NCBI GenBank assembly: GCA_005801425.1
Contig: SYDY01000015.1
Coordinates: forward strand, 1-27,701
Origin: Bdellovibrionales bacterium
GTDB lineage: Bacteria; Myxococcota; XYA12-FULL-58-9; SYDY01
Length of the DNA stretch: 27,701 bases
Direction of reading: 5' to 3'
The stretch's first letter is position 1; each line of letters opens with the position of its first letter. Of the stretch, positions 1-8,400 are shown in pieces. The notes under the pieces were generated by a model. It saw nothing but the letters and a program-made list of their open reading frames with translations, was not told where the DNA came from and did no database searches. Position numbers and translations under genes: made by a program.

Positions 1-63
1 GCGATGGATACTTGCAGAGAAAAAATAGATGTTTGCAGAGAAAATGCAGAGATACTGAGATAA
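1..63 (+). CDS. Possible C-terminal tail of a gene entering from the left edge
   Basis: Frame 1 is open from the window edge to a TAA at 61-63, giving 20 codons that include two similar Cys-Arg-Glu units (TCREK and VCREN). At DNA level this is a short direct repeat of TTGCAGAGAAAA. There is no start codon to judge and the stretch is too short to assign to a family. It may be the end of a real protein or chance. The decayed ardA copy begins just downstream on the other strand. Confidence 0.25.
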   Translation, partial: AMDTCREKIDVCRENAEILR

Positions 64-104
64 ACCGCCCCCTCTCTCCGGCCCTATTTCGGCGGGGTGT
101 TGCA

Positions 105-565
105 TCAATTGCCTGCGGTGTGTGCTGCCATGCACGTGAACGGTGAAGACATCGCCGCTGGGGCGCAATCGTGGACTTGATGTCGCGTATGCATTGCAGG
201 GACAAGGCTTCAAGCTGACCCGTTTCTTCGACCGTTTGCGTCCTGAGGCTGTTCTCCATGCGCCGAGGCATCTTCCATGCGGCTGTCTATGTCGTGGAAT
301 TGCTCCAACACCGCACCGAGGGCCATGCTCCACGAGGCGGTCAATGCACGGTGTTGGTCTCCATGGCTTCTTACAGCGCGATGCCGCCATCGTGGCCACG
401 TCTCGCATCCTTCGGCGTTCGGGCGAGCGTGCCAACATGGTTTGGATGGCCTCGTATCATCGGTGATGCGCTTGGTTTGCATCGGCCCCTCTGCGTATGC
501 CCGCATTGTATACCGCAAGACATGCCACGCGTGTGTTCCTTGTGTGCTGTTGATGGACTGCGCAT
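105..565 (-). pseudogene. Decayed inverted copy of ardA
   Basis: Read on the minus strand, this stretch aligns along its length with the intact ardA at 806-1354. Shared blocks include CATGTCTTGCGG, a near-identical segment encoding RPSKPCWHARP in a shifted frame, GCAATTCCACGACAT, and the final GATGTCTTCACCGTTCACGTG block. The start equivalent is the ATG complementary to 563-565, and the stop equivalent is at 105-107. The copy spans about 461 bp against 549 bp for the intact gene, so roughly 90 bp are missing in several small deletions, and no single frame runs through. It is therefore unlikely to make ArdA. Homology continues past the stop to about position 66 and upstream of the start to about 596, so more than the coding region was duplicated. 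Whether this came from inversion-duplication or from two independently acquired genes cannot be told from sequence alone. Confidence 0.85.
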
Positions 566-805
566 GATTTCGTCCGCTTGAAACCGCCATCGCCTCTACG
601 CTCGCCTCGATCCTGCGGACACCAGTCGACTGGCACTTGCTTGCAGTGGCAACCTTCATGCCAGCGCTGTCTGGTGTGAACCACAGTATCTTCGGCTTCA
701 CTTCGAGGCGATGGCGGTTTCGCGCTTCCTTTCATGTCTCTTGCCACTTGGCCCTCGTCTTTCGTGAGAGGGCCAAGGTGGCCTTCACCAAGAAAGGAAC
801 TCATC

Positions 806-1354
806 ATGCATGCAGTCAATTCATCACCAGCAGAGGAACAAGACACACCACGCATCTATGTGGCATGTCTTGCGGCATACAATGCGGGCAGACTTCATGG
901 GGCTTGGATCGATGCAAACCAAGATCCCGATGATTTGCACGAGGCCATCCAAACCATGTTGGCACGCTCGCCCGAACCCGACGCCGAAGAATGGGCGATC
1001 CATGACTACGATTCTTTCGGCGGCATCGCGCTGCAAGAAGGCACCTCCATGGACACCGTGTCAGAATTGGCCGCCGCGCTTGTGGAACATGGCGAATTGT
1101 TCGGTGCGGTGTATGAGCAATTCCACGACATCGACCAAGCCAAAACCTGCATGGAAGATTCGTATCTCGGCGCATGGGACAGCCTCGAAGACTGGGCCAC
1201 AAACTTTCTCGAAGAAACGGGACAACTTGAAGCCTTGCCCCAACATCTCCAATGCTACTTCGACACCCAAGCCTTCGCACGCGATTGCGAATTGGGCGGC
1301 GATGTCTTCACCGTTCACGTGAATGGCAGCACGCACGTCTTCTCAAATACTTGA
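806..1354 (+). CDS. ardA: ArdA-type antirestriction protein
   Basis: This 182-residue acidic protein is predicted to mimic B-form DNA and bind type I restriction-modification enzymes in the cytoplasm, protecting newly entered element DNA. The N-terminal block RIYVACLAAYNAGRLHGAWI followed by the acidic DANQDPDD segment is the hallmark of ArdA, as is the later WAIHDYDSFGG block. Acidic residues dominate throughout, and the length fits the family (about 165-185). The ATG at 806 was chosen over an upstream in-frame start because AAAGGAAC at 793-800 is a good ribosome binding site and homology begins here. A decayed copy lies upstream in inverted orientation. A type I system lies about 21 kb away in the same window, so the natural target class is present on the same DNA. 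The metal operon begins about 80 bp after the stop and seems to be a separate transcription unit. Confidence 0.9.
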   Translation: MHAVNSSPAEEQDTPRIYVACLAAYNAGRLHGAWIDANQDPDDLHEAIQTMLARSPEPDAEEWAIHDYDSFGGIALQEGTSMDTVSELAAALVEHGELFGAVYEQFHDIDQAKTCMEDSYLGAWDSLEDWATNFLEETGQLEALPQHLQCYFDTQAFARDCELGGDVFTVHVNGSTHVFSNT

Positions 1355-1375
1355 TGCAACACCCCGCCGAAAAAG

Positions 1376-1391
1376 GCCCTCGAAAGGGGGC
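1376..1391 (+). terminator. Short GC hairpin after ardA
   Basis: GCCCTC and GGGGGC can pair around a GAAA tetraloop, giving six pairs with one G-T. The hairpin starts 21 bp after the ardA stop. No T-run follows, only CTTACC, so a rho-independent terminator is not well supported. A related sequence follows the decayed ardA copy on the other strand, so the element was part of the duplicated unit. Confidence 0.35.
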
Positions 1392-1407
1392 TTACCCACA
1401 CCCACAC

Positions 1408-1436
1408 TCGACACACTGAAGGAAATAACCTACTAT
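1408..1436 (+). promoter_or_regulatory. Predicted sigma-70-type promoter of the blaI-like gene and metal operon
   Basis: A -35-like TCGACA at 1408-1413 is separated by 17 bp from a -10-like TACTAT at 1431-1436. The -10 lies inside the left arm of the palindromic operator, which is the usual geometry for repression by BlaI/MecI-type repressors. Transcription would begin near 1443, leaving a leader of about 30 nt. Inferred by eye only. Confidence 0.55.
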
Positions 1437-1450
1437 CGAAAATAGTAGGT
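1428..1450 (+). promoter_or_regulatory. BlaI-type operator O1
   Basis: This is a perfect inverted repeat with 9-bp arms ACCTACTAT and ATAGTAGGT around a 5-bp spacer. The core resembles the TACTACA/TGTAGTA half-sites bound by MecI/BlaI dimers. It lies immediately upstream of a BlaI-family gene and overlaps its predicted -10 box. The same core recurs at 2942-2962. Assignment to the neighbouring repressor is inference from family knowledge and position. Confidence 0.75.
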
Positions 1451-1471
1451 CACTCCAAGGATCCAATCAGC

Positions 1472-1885
1472 ATGTTTCACCTCCGCACAGGGAAGATAGG
1501 TTTGGCACTTCGTCTTCACGCACTTGAAGCGACCATTATGGACGTGGTGTGGAGCAAACGGCTTTTCGCTTTCTCAGTGAGCGATGTGCTTGTCGTTCTC
1601 GAAAAACAACGTGACATTGCCTACACAACCGTCATGACCACGATGTCGCGGCTTCACGACAAGGGATTGCTGACACGCAAGCGTGATGGAAAGCGATACC
1701 TTTATTCTCCCAAGCTTACACGAGAACAGTTCCTCGAATCCACAGCACGCACGGTGCTCGATGGGGCAATAGGAAGCCACCAAGCAATTGCCATGCTCGC
1801 TGAAAAAGTTTCCGAAGCATCCGCAGATGAACTTGACGATCTGGAAGCATTGATTTGCCAACGTCGCGAGGAGCTTGGCATATGA
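1472..1885 (+). CDS. BlaI/MecI/CopY-family transcriptional repressor
   Basis: This 137-residue cytoplasmic repressor is expected to bind the palindrome just upstream as a dimer and to be released by proteolysis through the membrane protein encoded next. Residues about 15-80 form the family's winged helix, with the recognition segment around YTTVMTTMSRLHDKGLLTRK and the wing around DGKRYLYSP. The rest, with a helical segment around residues 90-137, fits the dimerisation region. The start at 1472 has AAGGA at 1457-1461. Its TGA overlaps the ATG of the blaR-like gene (ATGA), implying translational coupling. Family members control beta-lactamase, mecA or copper transport genes. Here the downstream genes are metal-efflux genes and no beta-lactamase is present, so the likely regulon is metal resistance. 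I leave the symbol empty because a blaI label would suggest beta-lactam control. Confidence 0.9.
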   Translation: MFHLRTGKIGLALRLHALEATIMDVVWSKRLFAFSVSDVLVVLEKQRDIAYTTVMTTMSRLHDKGLLTRKRDGKRYLYSPKLTREQFLESTARTVLDGAIGSHQAIAMLAEKVSEASADELDDLEALICQRREELGI

Positions 1886-2901
1886 CAGAAGCCATTTTTC
1901 CATTGCTTGGTACAGCTTTCGTCATTCTGATCGCTCTCCCCTGCTCTGCGCTGATCGCTAAAGCCGGGCTGATGATTGTCGAACACGAAAAAGTCTCTGG
2001 ACGCCTTCACAGCCTAGACCTTCGCTATATACTCCTCATTGCTACGAGCATTGTGCCCATCGCCTGGTTTCTTTCGGCGGGCCTTCATCAAATTGAATCC
2101 GGAAAATTAACGTTGGCATGTCTCTTCGATCACAATGCTGCCCTATGCTTTGAACCTGGATTTTTTGCACTTACCCTCATCTTCGTTGTGATACATCTTG
2201 GTACTGCAACACTTCGACACAATCGAAGACCACGCATCTCCACGAGCACCCATGCTGATGCACTCACGCAACGTGTCGAACGTCTCATCCTTGCAAACGC
2301 TTCTCTTCAACCGCTTCATGGTCGGATCCGCATCACAGATGAACATGATTTCGCGCTGGGAACACATGGTCTTCTCAAGCCGGTTGTTATTATTGGGTCA
2401 TCATTCGCGGATCGTATTTCACATGACATGCTCGCAAGTGCACTTGCTCATGAGAACGAGCACGTACGCTCCCTTGATCCGTTACGTTACTTGCTTCTCA
2501 AGCTCGCACTCGCAGTGAACCCACTCGGACGTTTTCTTCTTGGATCCCATGTTTCGCGGTGGCATGCCGCGCAGGAAGCGCATTGCGATCGCGAAGCGGT
2601 GATCCGAGGCGCATCGCCACTGTCCCTCGCCGATGCCATCATTCGCGCTGCACGACCAAGCACCCAAGAGGCGGTGGCCCTCGGTGCCAGAGACACCACA
2701 GTGCTCAAATTCAGGATCCAAATGCTACTTGCGTTTTCTGAACAAAATCCAACCAGGTGCTGTCGACGCGAAATACCCGCTATCCCCATGATCTTGATCC
2801 TTCTGATCTTCACACTCATTCTTCCACACCAAACAAGCACGGCTGCGCTCGACGCCATCCATACCGGCTCAGAACATATACTCACTTACTTCTTGCACTG
2901 A
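1882..2901 (+). CDS. BlaR1-like membrane M56 metalloprotease without a penicillin-sensor domain
   Basis: This 339-residue inner-membrane protein should act as signal transducer, with its cytoplasmic zinc protease inactivating the repressor encoded upstream. Visible features are TM segments near residues 5-30, 47-68, 93-111 and 299-315, the zinc motif HENEH at 190-194, and a downstream QEAHCDRE block at 231-238 that fits the family's third zinc ligand. The start is the ATG at 1882, which overlaps the blaI-like stop, not the upstream in-frame start at 1855. Classical BlaR1/MecR1 is about 580-600 residues with a C-terminal beta-lactam-binding domain; this protein ends 24 residues after TM4. By BlaR1 topology the loop at 69-92, with H69, C80, D83, H84, C89 and E91, and the His-containing tail (H316, H327, H332, H339) would face the periplasm. 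That makes them candidate metal-sensing elements, which is inference. Confidence 0.85.
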   Translation: MTEAIFPLLGTAFVILIALPCSALIAKAGLMIVEHEKVSGRLHSLDLRYILLIATSIVPIAWFLSAGLHQIESGKLTLACLFDHNAALCFEPGFFALTLIFVVIHLGTATLRHNRRPRISTSTHADALTQRVERLILANASLQPLHGRIRITDEHDFALGTHGLLKPVVIIGSSFADRISHDMLASALAHENEHVRSLDPLRYLLLKLALAVNPLGRFLLGSHVSRWHAAQEAHCDREAVIRGASPLSLADAIIRAARPSTQEAVALGARDTTVLKFRIQMLLAFSEQNPTRCCRREIPAIPMILILLIFTLILPHQTSTAALDAIHTGSEHILTYFLH

Positions 2902-2905
2902 GGAA

Positions 2906-4351
2906 ATGATGAACCCATTTTATACCATTCATGTGCCCTTATCTACTATCGCTCATAGTAGAATTGCGTTTGTACTTTTATTATCGGTTCTCACCAGCAC
3001 GAATACGCACGCTGCCTCCGACACAAAAAAAATAACAACCATTGTAGAAACGCCACCACCGCATCTTCGCGCAGTTGCTGAAGAAGACAGCACAGATGAT
3101 GATCATGAGCAAACACGCACCATCCCGGATCCAAGTGCGAAGGCCGATGTTCCTCTCGGTGGGATACTCCTGTACGCAGATCTGCATTCGCCTGTGCTCT
3201 TGGTTGCGCGAAGCACACGTTCTCGCGCGGAAGCAGCACGGGCCGCCGCTTCGCCGCTTTTGCCTGGAAACCCCACGCTCACTGTCGCCGCAGGCCCACG
3301 CTATGGCATTACGGGAACTGGAACCGATGTTGACGTTTCTTTAATGCAGCAAATTCAAATTGCAGGTGAACGCGGCCAGCGTATCAAAGCTTCTGACCAG
3401 CTTCGCGATCTTACCAATGCTGAGATCGAACAAATGCGTTGGTTGGTCCACTGTGATGTTCATGCTGCATTTCATCGCGCGCTCATTGAGCAAGCGCGCG
3501 CGCAGCTTGCGGAACGCGTTGTGGTTTTTCAAGCGGAGATCCTGCGTGTTGTAGAACGTCAGATCTCTTCAGGTGACGTCGCTCCCCTTGCTCTGCGCTT
3601 GACTCGCGCTGAAGTTGCGCAATCGCAACAAATTCTTGTGGCTGCACAGCAAACGTTCTTCGCTTCGCGTATTCGTCTCGCACAACTTTCAGGTTGGCCT
3701 ATTGCCACGCCGCCTATGCCTGCTGGAAGCGTGGACACGCCCCGTGAACCACCCCATCAAAATGTCCTTCTCACCATTGCACGCGAACATTTGCCTAATT
3801 TGCGTTCGGGTGAAGCGCGCATTCGTGAAGCAGAATCGCGCGTCGCTGTTGCCAATCGCGATATCTGGCCACGGCCATCTATCGGCGTGCAATACCGACG
3901 CGAAGGCAATCCAACCAGCGAAGGCCCCTACAGCATGGTGATGGGCGTTCTGTCCCTTCCCATTCCTACTTTTCAGGTCAATCAAGGCGAGCGTGCGCGC
4001 GCACGTGCCGATGCTACGGTGGCCACGGCCGAACTCGATGCGATCACGCGATTGTTAGAAGGTCAAATTGTCGAGGCGCATAGCGAAGTCACCGCAGCGG
4101 CGCAACGCACACGTGTTTATAGCACAGAGATCCTTCCACGTTTTGAAGAAAACCTCACACTCCTTCGTCGATCTTTCGAGCTGGGCGAGATCGACATTCT
4201 CGCGCTTTCCACGGGGCGTGAACGTTTCCTACGCATTCAGAACGACGCGCTAGGTGCTCAACTGGACTATTTTGTCGCACTGGCCGGACTCGAACGGGTC
4301 GTTGGGATCGACCTTTGGCGAGACGATAACCATGAGGAAAAAACACCATGA
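2906..4351 (+). CDS. czcC: CzcC/TolC-like outer-membrane factor of a metal-efflux RND pump
   Basis: This 481-residue outer-membrane channel protein should form the exit duct for the CzcBA-like pump. An N-terminal signal peptide is visible (hydrophobic run around RIAFVLLLSVLTS, probable cleavage after THAA). It is followed by an Asp/Glu/His-rich stretch at about residues 55-80, then two outer-membrane-efflux repeats with long helices rich in Ala, Glu, Gln and Arg. Two adjacent ATGs (2906, 2909) follow GAGGAAA at 2900-2906, five bases after the blaR-like stop. An in-frame GTG at 2933 lacks a ribosome binding site. The gene ends in ATGA, overlapping the adaptor gene. Oddly, a second copy of the BlaI-type palindrome is embedded in codons 13-19. 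The family call is firm. The metal range is inferred from the downstream transporter genes. Confidence 0.85.
   Translation: MMNPFYTIHVPLSTIAHSRIAFVLLLSVLTSTNTHAASDTKKITTIVETPPPHLRAVAEEDSTDDDHEQTRTIPDPSAKADVPLGGILLYADLHSPVLLVARSTRSRAEAARAAASPLLPGNPTLTVAAGPRYGITGTGTDVDVSLMQQIQIAGERGQRIKASDQLRDLTNAEIEQMRWLVHCDVHAAFHRALIEQARAQLAERVVVFQAEILRVVERQISSGDVAPLALRLTRAEVAQSQQILVAAQQTFFASRIRLAQLSGWPIATPPMPAGSVDTPREPPHQNVLLTIAREHLPNLRSGEARIREAESRVAVANRDIWPRPSIGVQYRREGNPTSEGPYSMVMGVLSLPIPTFQVNQGERARARADATVATAELDAITRLLEGQIVEAHSEVTAAAQRTRVYSTEILPRFEENLTLLRRSFELGEIDILALSTGRERFLRIQNDALGAQLDYFVALAGLERVVGIDLWRDDNHEEKTP
2942..2962 (+). promoter_or_regulatory. BlaI-type operator O2 inside the czcC-like coding region
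   Basis: A perfect 8-bp inverted repeat, TCTACTAT and ATAGTAGA, surrounds a 5-bp spacer, sharing the core CTACTAT-N5-ATAGTAG with the operator at 1428-1450. It lies 36 bp inside the czcC-like reading frame. TACTAT could again serve as a -10, but I see no matching -35. Binding could act as a roadblock or loop with O1, about 1.5 kb away. Function is inferred. Confidence 0.65.
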
Positions 4352-5484
4352 ATTCAAACTTTGTCATTGCGTTGATCCTCATCACCTTTTTTAGCGCCTG
4401 TCGCAAAGACGCTGAAAAAAAGGAGGATCATGATAAGAAAAATGAACACCTGAACGAGATCCATCTCACAAAAGAGGCACTCGAATATGCTGGTATTCGC
4501 ATTGCAACCGTTGAACGACGCGCATTGACTGGCGGTGTCGCAATTCCTGCGGAAGTTCAATTTGAGCCAAGCAGCACGGCCCATGTCGGGCCGCTTGTCC
4601 AAGGTCGCATCACACGTGTTGCTGTTACGCTCGGTGAACGCGTACACAAAGGACAGTTGCTGGGCATCGTCGCTTCGAGCGATGTCTCCGCTGCCCGCGC
4701 ACGACTTGATCAAGCGCAAGCACGCCTTTCTGCGGCGACAGCGACCATGCAACGTCAACAACTCCTTTCCACCGAAGGAATTGGCGCGCGACGATCTCTG
4801 ATCGATGCAGAGGCTCAGCTTGGCGATATTCGGGCGGAAATCAAAGGCCTCAAACGGCAGCTCTCTGTATTTGGATCCGGCAGCGGCGGTGAACTGGTGC
4901 TTACGTCGCCCATCAATGGCGTGATTGTCGCTGTGCATGCCACTCTTGGCGAAATTGCAAGCCCCGATCAACCAGCGTTCATCGTGACCGATCCAACGAA
5001 AGTTTGGATACAAGGCCATGTTCCAGAACTTGAGTTGAGTCGTGTCATTACGGGCTCTGCAGCTATCGTACGCCTTCATGCATTTCCCGATCTCGCCATG
5101 CCCGGAACGATCACCTACGTCGCCCCTTCCTTGGACGAAAAAACGCGGTCCATTCCTGTGCGCGTCATGCTTAAAACGCCAGATCCCCGTTTGCGAAGCG
5201 GTCTCTTCGGCAGCATTGAACTTGTCGGTGGAAATGCAGGCGAACGTGTCTTGGTGGTTCCTGCCGATGCAATCGCAACGCTTGATGGACAAACGGTGGT
5301 GTTTGTTCCTGCGGATGAACAGAACAGTTTTAAGCCACAGCCGGTCGCACTGGGACGACGGGCCGGAGGGCTCTTTGAAGTTCGATCTGGGATCCAAGAA
5401 GGTGCGCAGATCGCTGTCAGCGGCGCATTTACACTAAAGAGCGCGTTGCGCAGCGATGAACTTTCCGAACATCACGATCACTGA
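4348..5484 (+). CDS. czcB: CzcB/CusB-like membrane-fusion lipoprotein of the RND metal pump
   Basis: This 378-residue periplasmic adaptor links the inner-membrane pump to the outer-membrane channel. It begins with a lipoprotein signal ending in FFSAC, with C18 as probable lipidation site. A His/Lys/Glu/Asp-rich segment follows (DHDKKNEH). HlyD-type features come in order: a lipoyl half around GPLVQGRITRVAVTLGERV, a helical hairpin at roughly residues 110-175, the second lipoyl half (LTSPINGVIVAVHATLGEI), beta-barrel segments and a C-terminal domain. It ends in SEHHDH, a His/Asp cluster that could bind metal. The ATG overlaps the preceding stop (ATGA), and the pump gene starts 10 bp after the stop, so the three products are probably made in step. 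Family assignment is strong; exact metal specificity is not readable. Confidence 0.88.
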   Translation: MNSNFVIALILITFFSACRKDAEKKEDHDKKNEHLNEIHLTKEALEYAGIRIATVERRALTGGVAIPAEVQFEPSSTAHVGPLVQGRITRVAVTLGERVHKGQLLGIVASSDVSAARARLDQAQARLSAATATMQRQQLLSTEGIGARRSLIDAEAQLGDIRAEIKGLKRQLSVFGSGSGGELVLTSPINGVIVAVHATLGEIASPDQPAFIVTDPTKVWIQGHVPELELSRVITGSAAIVRLHAFPDLAMPGTITYVAPSLDEKTRSIPVRVMLKTPDPRLRSGLFGSIELVGGNAGERVLVVPADAIATLDGQTVVFVPADEQNSFKPQPVALGRRAGGLFEVRSGIQEGAQIAVSGAFTLKSALRSDELSEHHDH

Positions 5485-5494
5485 GGAACCTGCC

Positions 5495-8400
5495 ATGAAA
5501 AAATTTCTAGAACTCTGCCTCACATGGCGCTTACTCGTGTATGCCTTCGTTGTCATCGTCGCAGCAGTAGGGATCCGCAATGCTCAGCAGCTCCCAATCG
5601 ATGCTGTCCCCGATATCACTACCGTCCAGGTTCAAGTGCTTACAAACGCACCAGCGCTTGGTCCGGTTGATGTTGAGCGCATGATCACCTTTCCCATCGA
5701 ATCATCCATGAGCGGCCTACCGGGTATTGAAACGATCCGCAGCGTGTCGCGTTTCGGACTCTCTGCTGTCACCGTGGTTTTTGAGGAAGGCACCGATCTT
5801 CTGCGTGCACGCCAACTCATCTCAGAACGCTTAATAGAGGCCCGTGATCGTCTGCCCAAAGATGCGTCCCCTGAACTTGGACCGCTCAGCTCCGGGCTTG
5901 GGGAGATCTTTCAATTTGAATTGCGTGCGGAGGTTATGTGCGCTGCTGGGAAACCGGATACCGAGCAATGTTACTCTCCCATGGAACTGCGCTCATTGCT
6001 TGATTGGTTCGTCGCATATGAATTGCGATCCGTGCCGGGTGTCGTCGAGGTCAACTCTTTTGGTGGCGAATTAAAAACATACGAAGTCGAAGTTATCCCT
6101 GATCGATTGCGTGCTCTGGATGTTTCACTCAACACACTTTTTTCGGCTCTTGAGCAAAACAACGCAACTGCGGGCGGTGGCTATCTTGTGCGATCGGGTG
6201 AGCAACTCCTCGTTCGCGGCGAAGGTCGTATCCAGAGCCTCGACGAGATCGGCGATGTACTGATCGAAACACGTAACGATGGAATGCCCGTACGTGTACG
6301 CGATGTTGCGCGTGTTCATCTCGCACCCATGATCCGTCAAGGGGCTGTCACGCGGGATGCGCGTGGTGAGATCGTCACAGGCATCGTGATGATGCTTGTG
6401 GGTGCCAACGGTCGTGAAGTGGTGGAAAATGTAAAAGAAAAAATTGCGCAAATCACACCATCACTCCCACCAGGCGTAAGCATCGATGTATTCTATGATC
6501 GCGCCGATCTTGTAAATCGAACCATCCATACTGTGGGAAAAAATCTGGCAGAAGGGGCCCTCTTCGTTATCGCCGTGCTGTTTCTTCTTCTCGGCAGTGT
6601 TCGGGGTGGCCTTATCGTGGCTGCCGCTATTCCATTTGCAATGCTTGTTGCCTTCACAGCCATGAGAATGCTTGGCCTGAGTGGAAATTTGATGAGTCTT
6701 GGTGCCATTGATTTTGGCATTGTCGTTGATGGCTCCATCATCGTTGTTGAAAATGCCATTGTTCATCTCGCAGCCGCTGCACGCGGGAAAAAACGAGCGA
6801 TGACGTACGCAGAGGCCGCAGATGTTGTTCTCAATGCAACCCTCGATGTACGCAAAGCCGCACTTTTTGGTGAAGCAATTATCGTCATTGTTTACCTCCC
6901 CATCCTCACACTCGTCGGCATTGAAGGAAAAATGTTCAAACCGATGGCAATCACAGTGCTCTTCGCGTTGCTGGGCGCATTTATCGCATCGCTTACTTTC
7001 GTTCCCGTGCTGGTTGCCACATTTTTGAGGCAGCACCCCGAAGAAAAAGAGCCGTTCATCGTTCGCCATCTTCATCGTGTGTATCCACCCTTGCTCGCCA
7101 AGCTCATGCAAGTGCCAACGAAGGTCATCAAAATCTCACTCGCGTTATTGTTCATCGCAGGACTCGTCGCATGGCGCATGGGAGCCGAATTTGTGCCGCG
7201 CCTCGATGAAGGTGCCCTTGCGATTCAGATCCTTCGGTTACCCAGCGTATCACTCGAAGAGAGCGTACAAGGTGCAACACGATTTGAGCGCGTTATGCGT
7301 GAGTTTCCAGAGGTGGTCACCGTCGTATCCAAAACGGGACGCGGGGAGATCGCCACAGATCCCATGGGTGTGGAGCTTTCCGATGCCATTGTCACTTTGA
7401 AACCCCACGGCGAATGGACGACCGCTGATACCCGAGAGGAACTGATTGAGCGCATGTCTGCGCGGCTTACCGAGGTCCTCCCCGGACTTGGTTTTTCTTT
7501 CTCTCAACCTATCGAATTGCGCATGGCTGAACTTATCAGCGGTGCCCGTTCGGATGTTGTCATCACAATTTATGGGGACGACTTGGCTATTCTTGAGCGC
7601 TTGAGTCTCCAGGTACAAAATGTTGTGCGCGGTATTCCTGGCGCTTCTGATGTTCGCGGTGAGCAGCTCGCGGGCCTTCCAACGCTTGAGGTCACAGTCG
7701 ATCGCGCTGCCGCCTCACGCTATGGCATTTCAGTGCGCGACGCACTCGATGTCATCGAAACTTTAGGAGGCCGTGCCGTCGGTGAAATTTACGAAGGTGA
7801 ACGTCGATTTCGATTGCAAGTGCGCGTTCCATCCGCACTGCGCGACGATATCGATCAAGTGCGAAATTTACCCGTGAGCGGTCAAATGGGTCCGCTTGTT
7901 CCATTGGGCCAAATAGCCAACATTCAAATCGTTGATTCGCCCGCAAGTATAAGCCGTGAGGCCATCCGTCGCCGCACCAACGTCGAAGCCAACGTACGCG
8001 GACGTGATCTTGCATCCTTCGTTGGTGAGGCACAAACACGTGTTCTCAAAGAAGTGCCGATGCCACCCGGTTATGTTCTGCAATGGGGTGGTCAATTCAA
8101 GAATCTGACCGCTGCTTCCGAGCGTCTGGCGCTTGCCGTACCCATGGCCCTCGGACTGATTTTTATCCTGCTTTACATGGCTTTTGGCCAAATCAAACCG
8201 GCGCTTCTCATCTATTTGAACGTGCCCTTCGCGGCGGTGGGTGGAGTATTCCTCTTGGCCCTTCGAGGCATGCCATTTTCGATCAGCGCAGCCATCGGTT
8301 TTATTGCACTCTTCGGCATCGCGGTGCTGAACGGTGTTGTTTTGCTAACGACAATTAAAAAGCTTCGTGCCTTAGGTAAAACACCGTATGAAGCAGCCCG

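Noticed and set aside
210-701. Minus-strand 163-codon ORF as a new gene
   Set aside because: It runs through the decayed ardA copy in mixed frames and shows only fragments of ArdA homology; it is pseudogene read-through.
1472-2901. Beta-lactam resistance regulators blaI-blaR1
   Set aside because: No sensor domain in the membrane protein and no beta-lactamase or PBP gene; the operon continues into metal efflux genes.
4354-5397. Long minus-strand ORF (347 codons) opposite the czcB-like gene
   Set aside because: The plus strand encodes a clear adaptor protein; the antisense frame is open by composition, has no family-like blocks and no ribosome binding site.
6461-7111. Minus-strand 216-codon ORF opposite czcA
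   Set aside because: It is His/Cys/Asn-rich because it mirrors hydrophobic TM codons of the pump, so it is a shadow frame.
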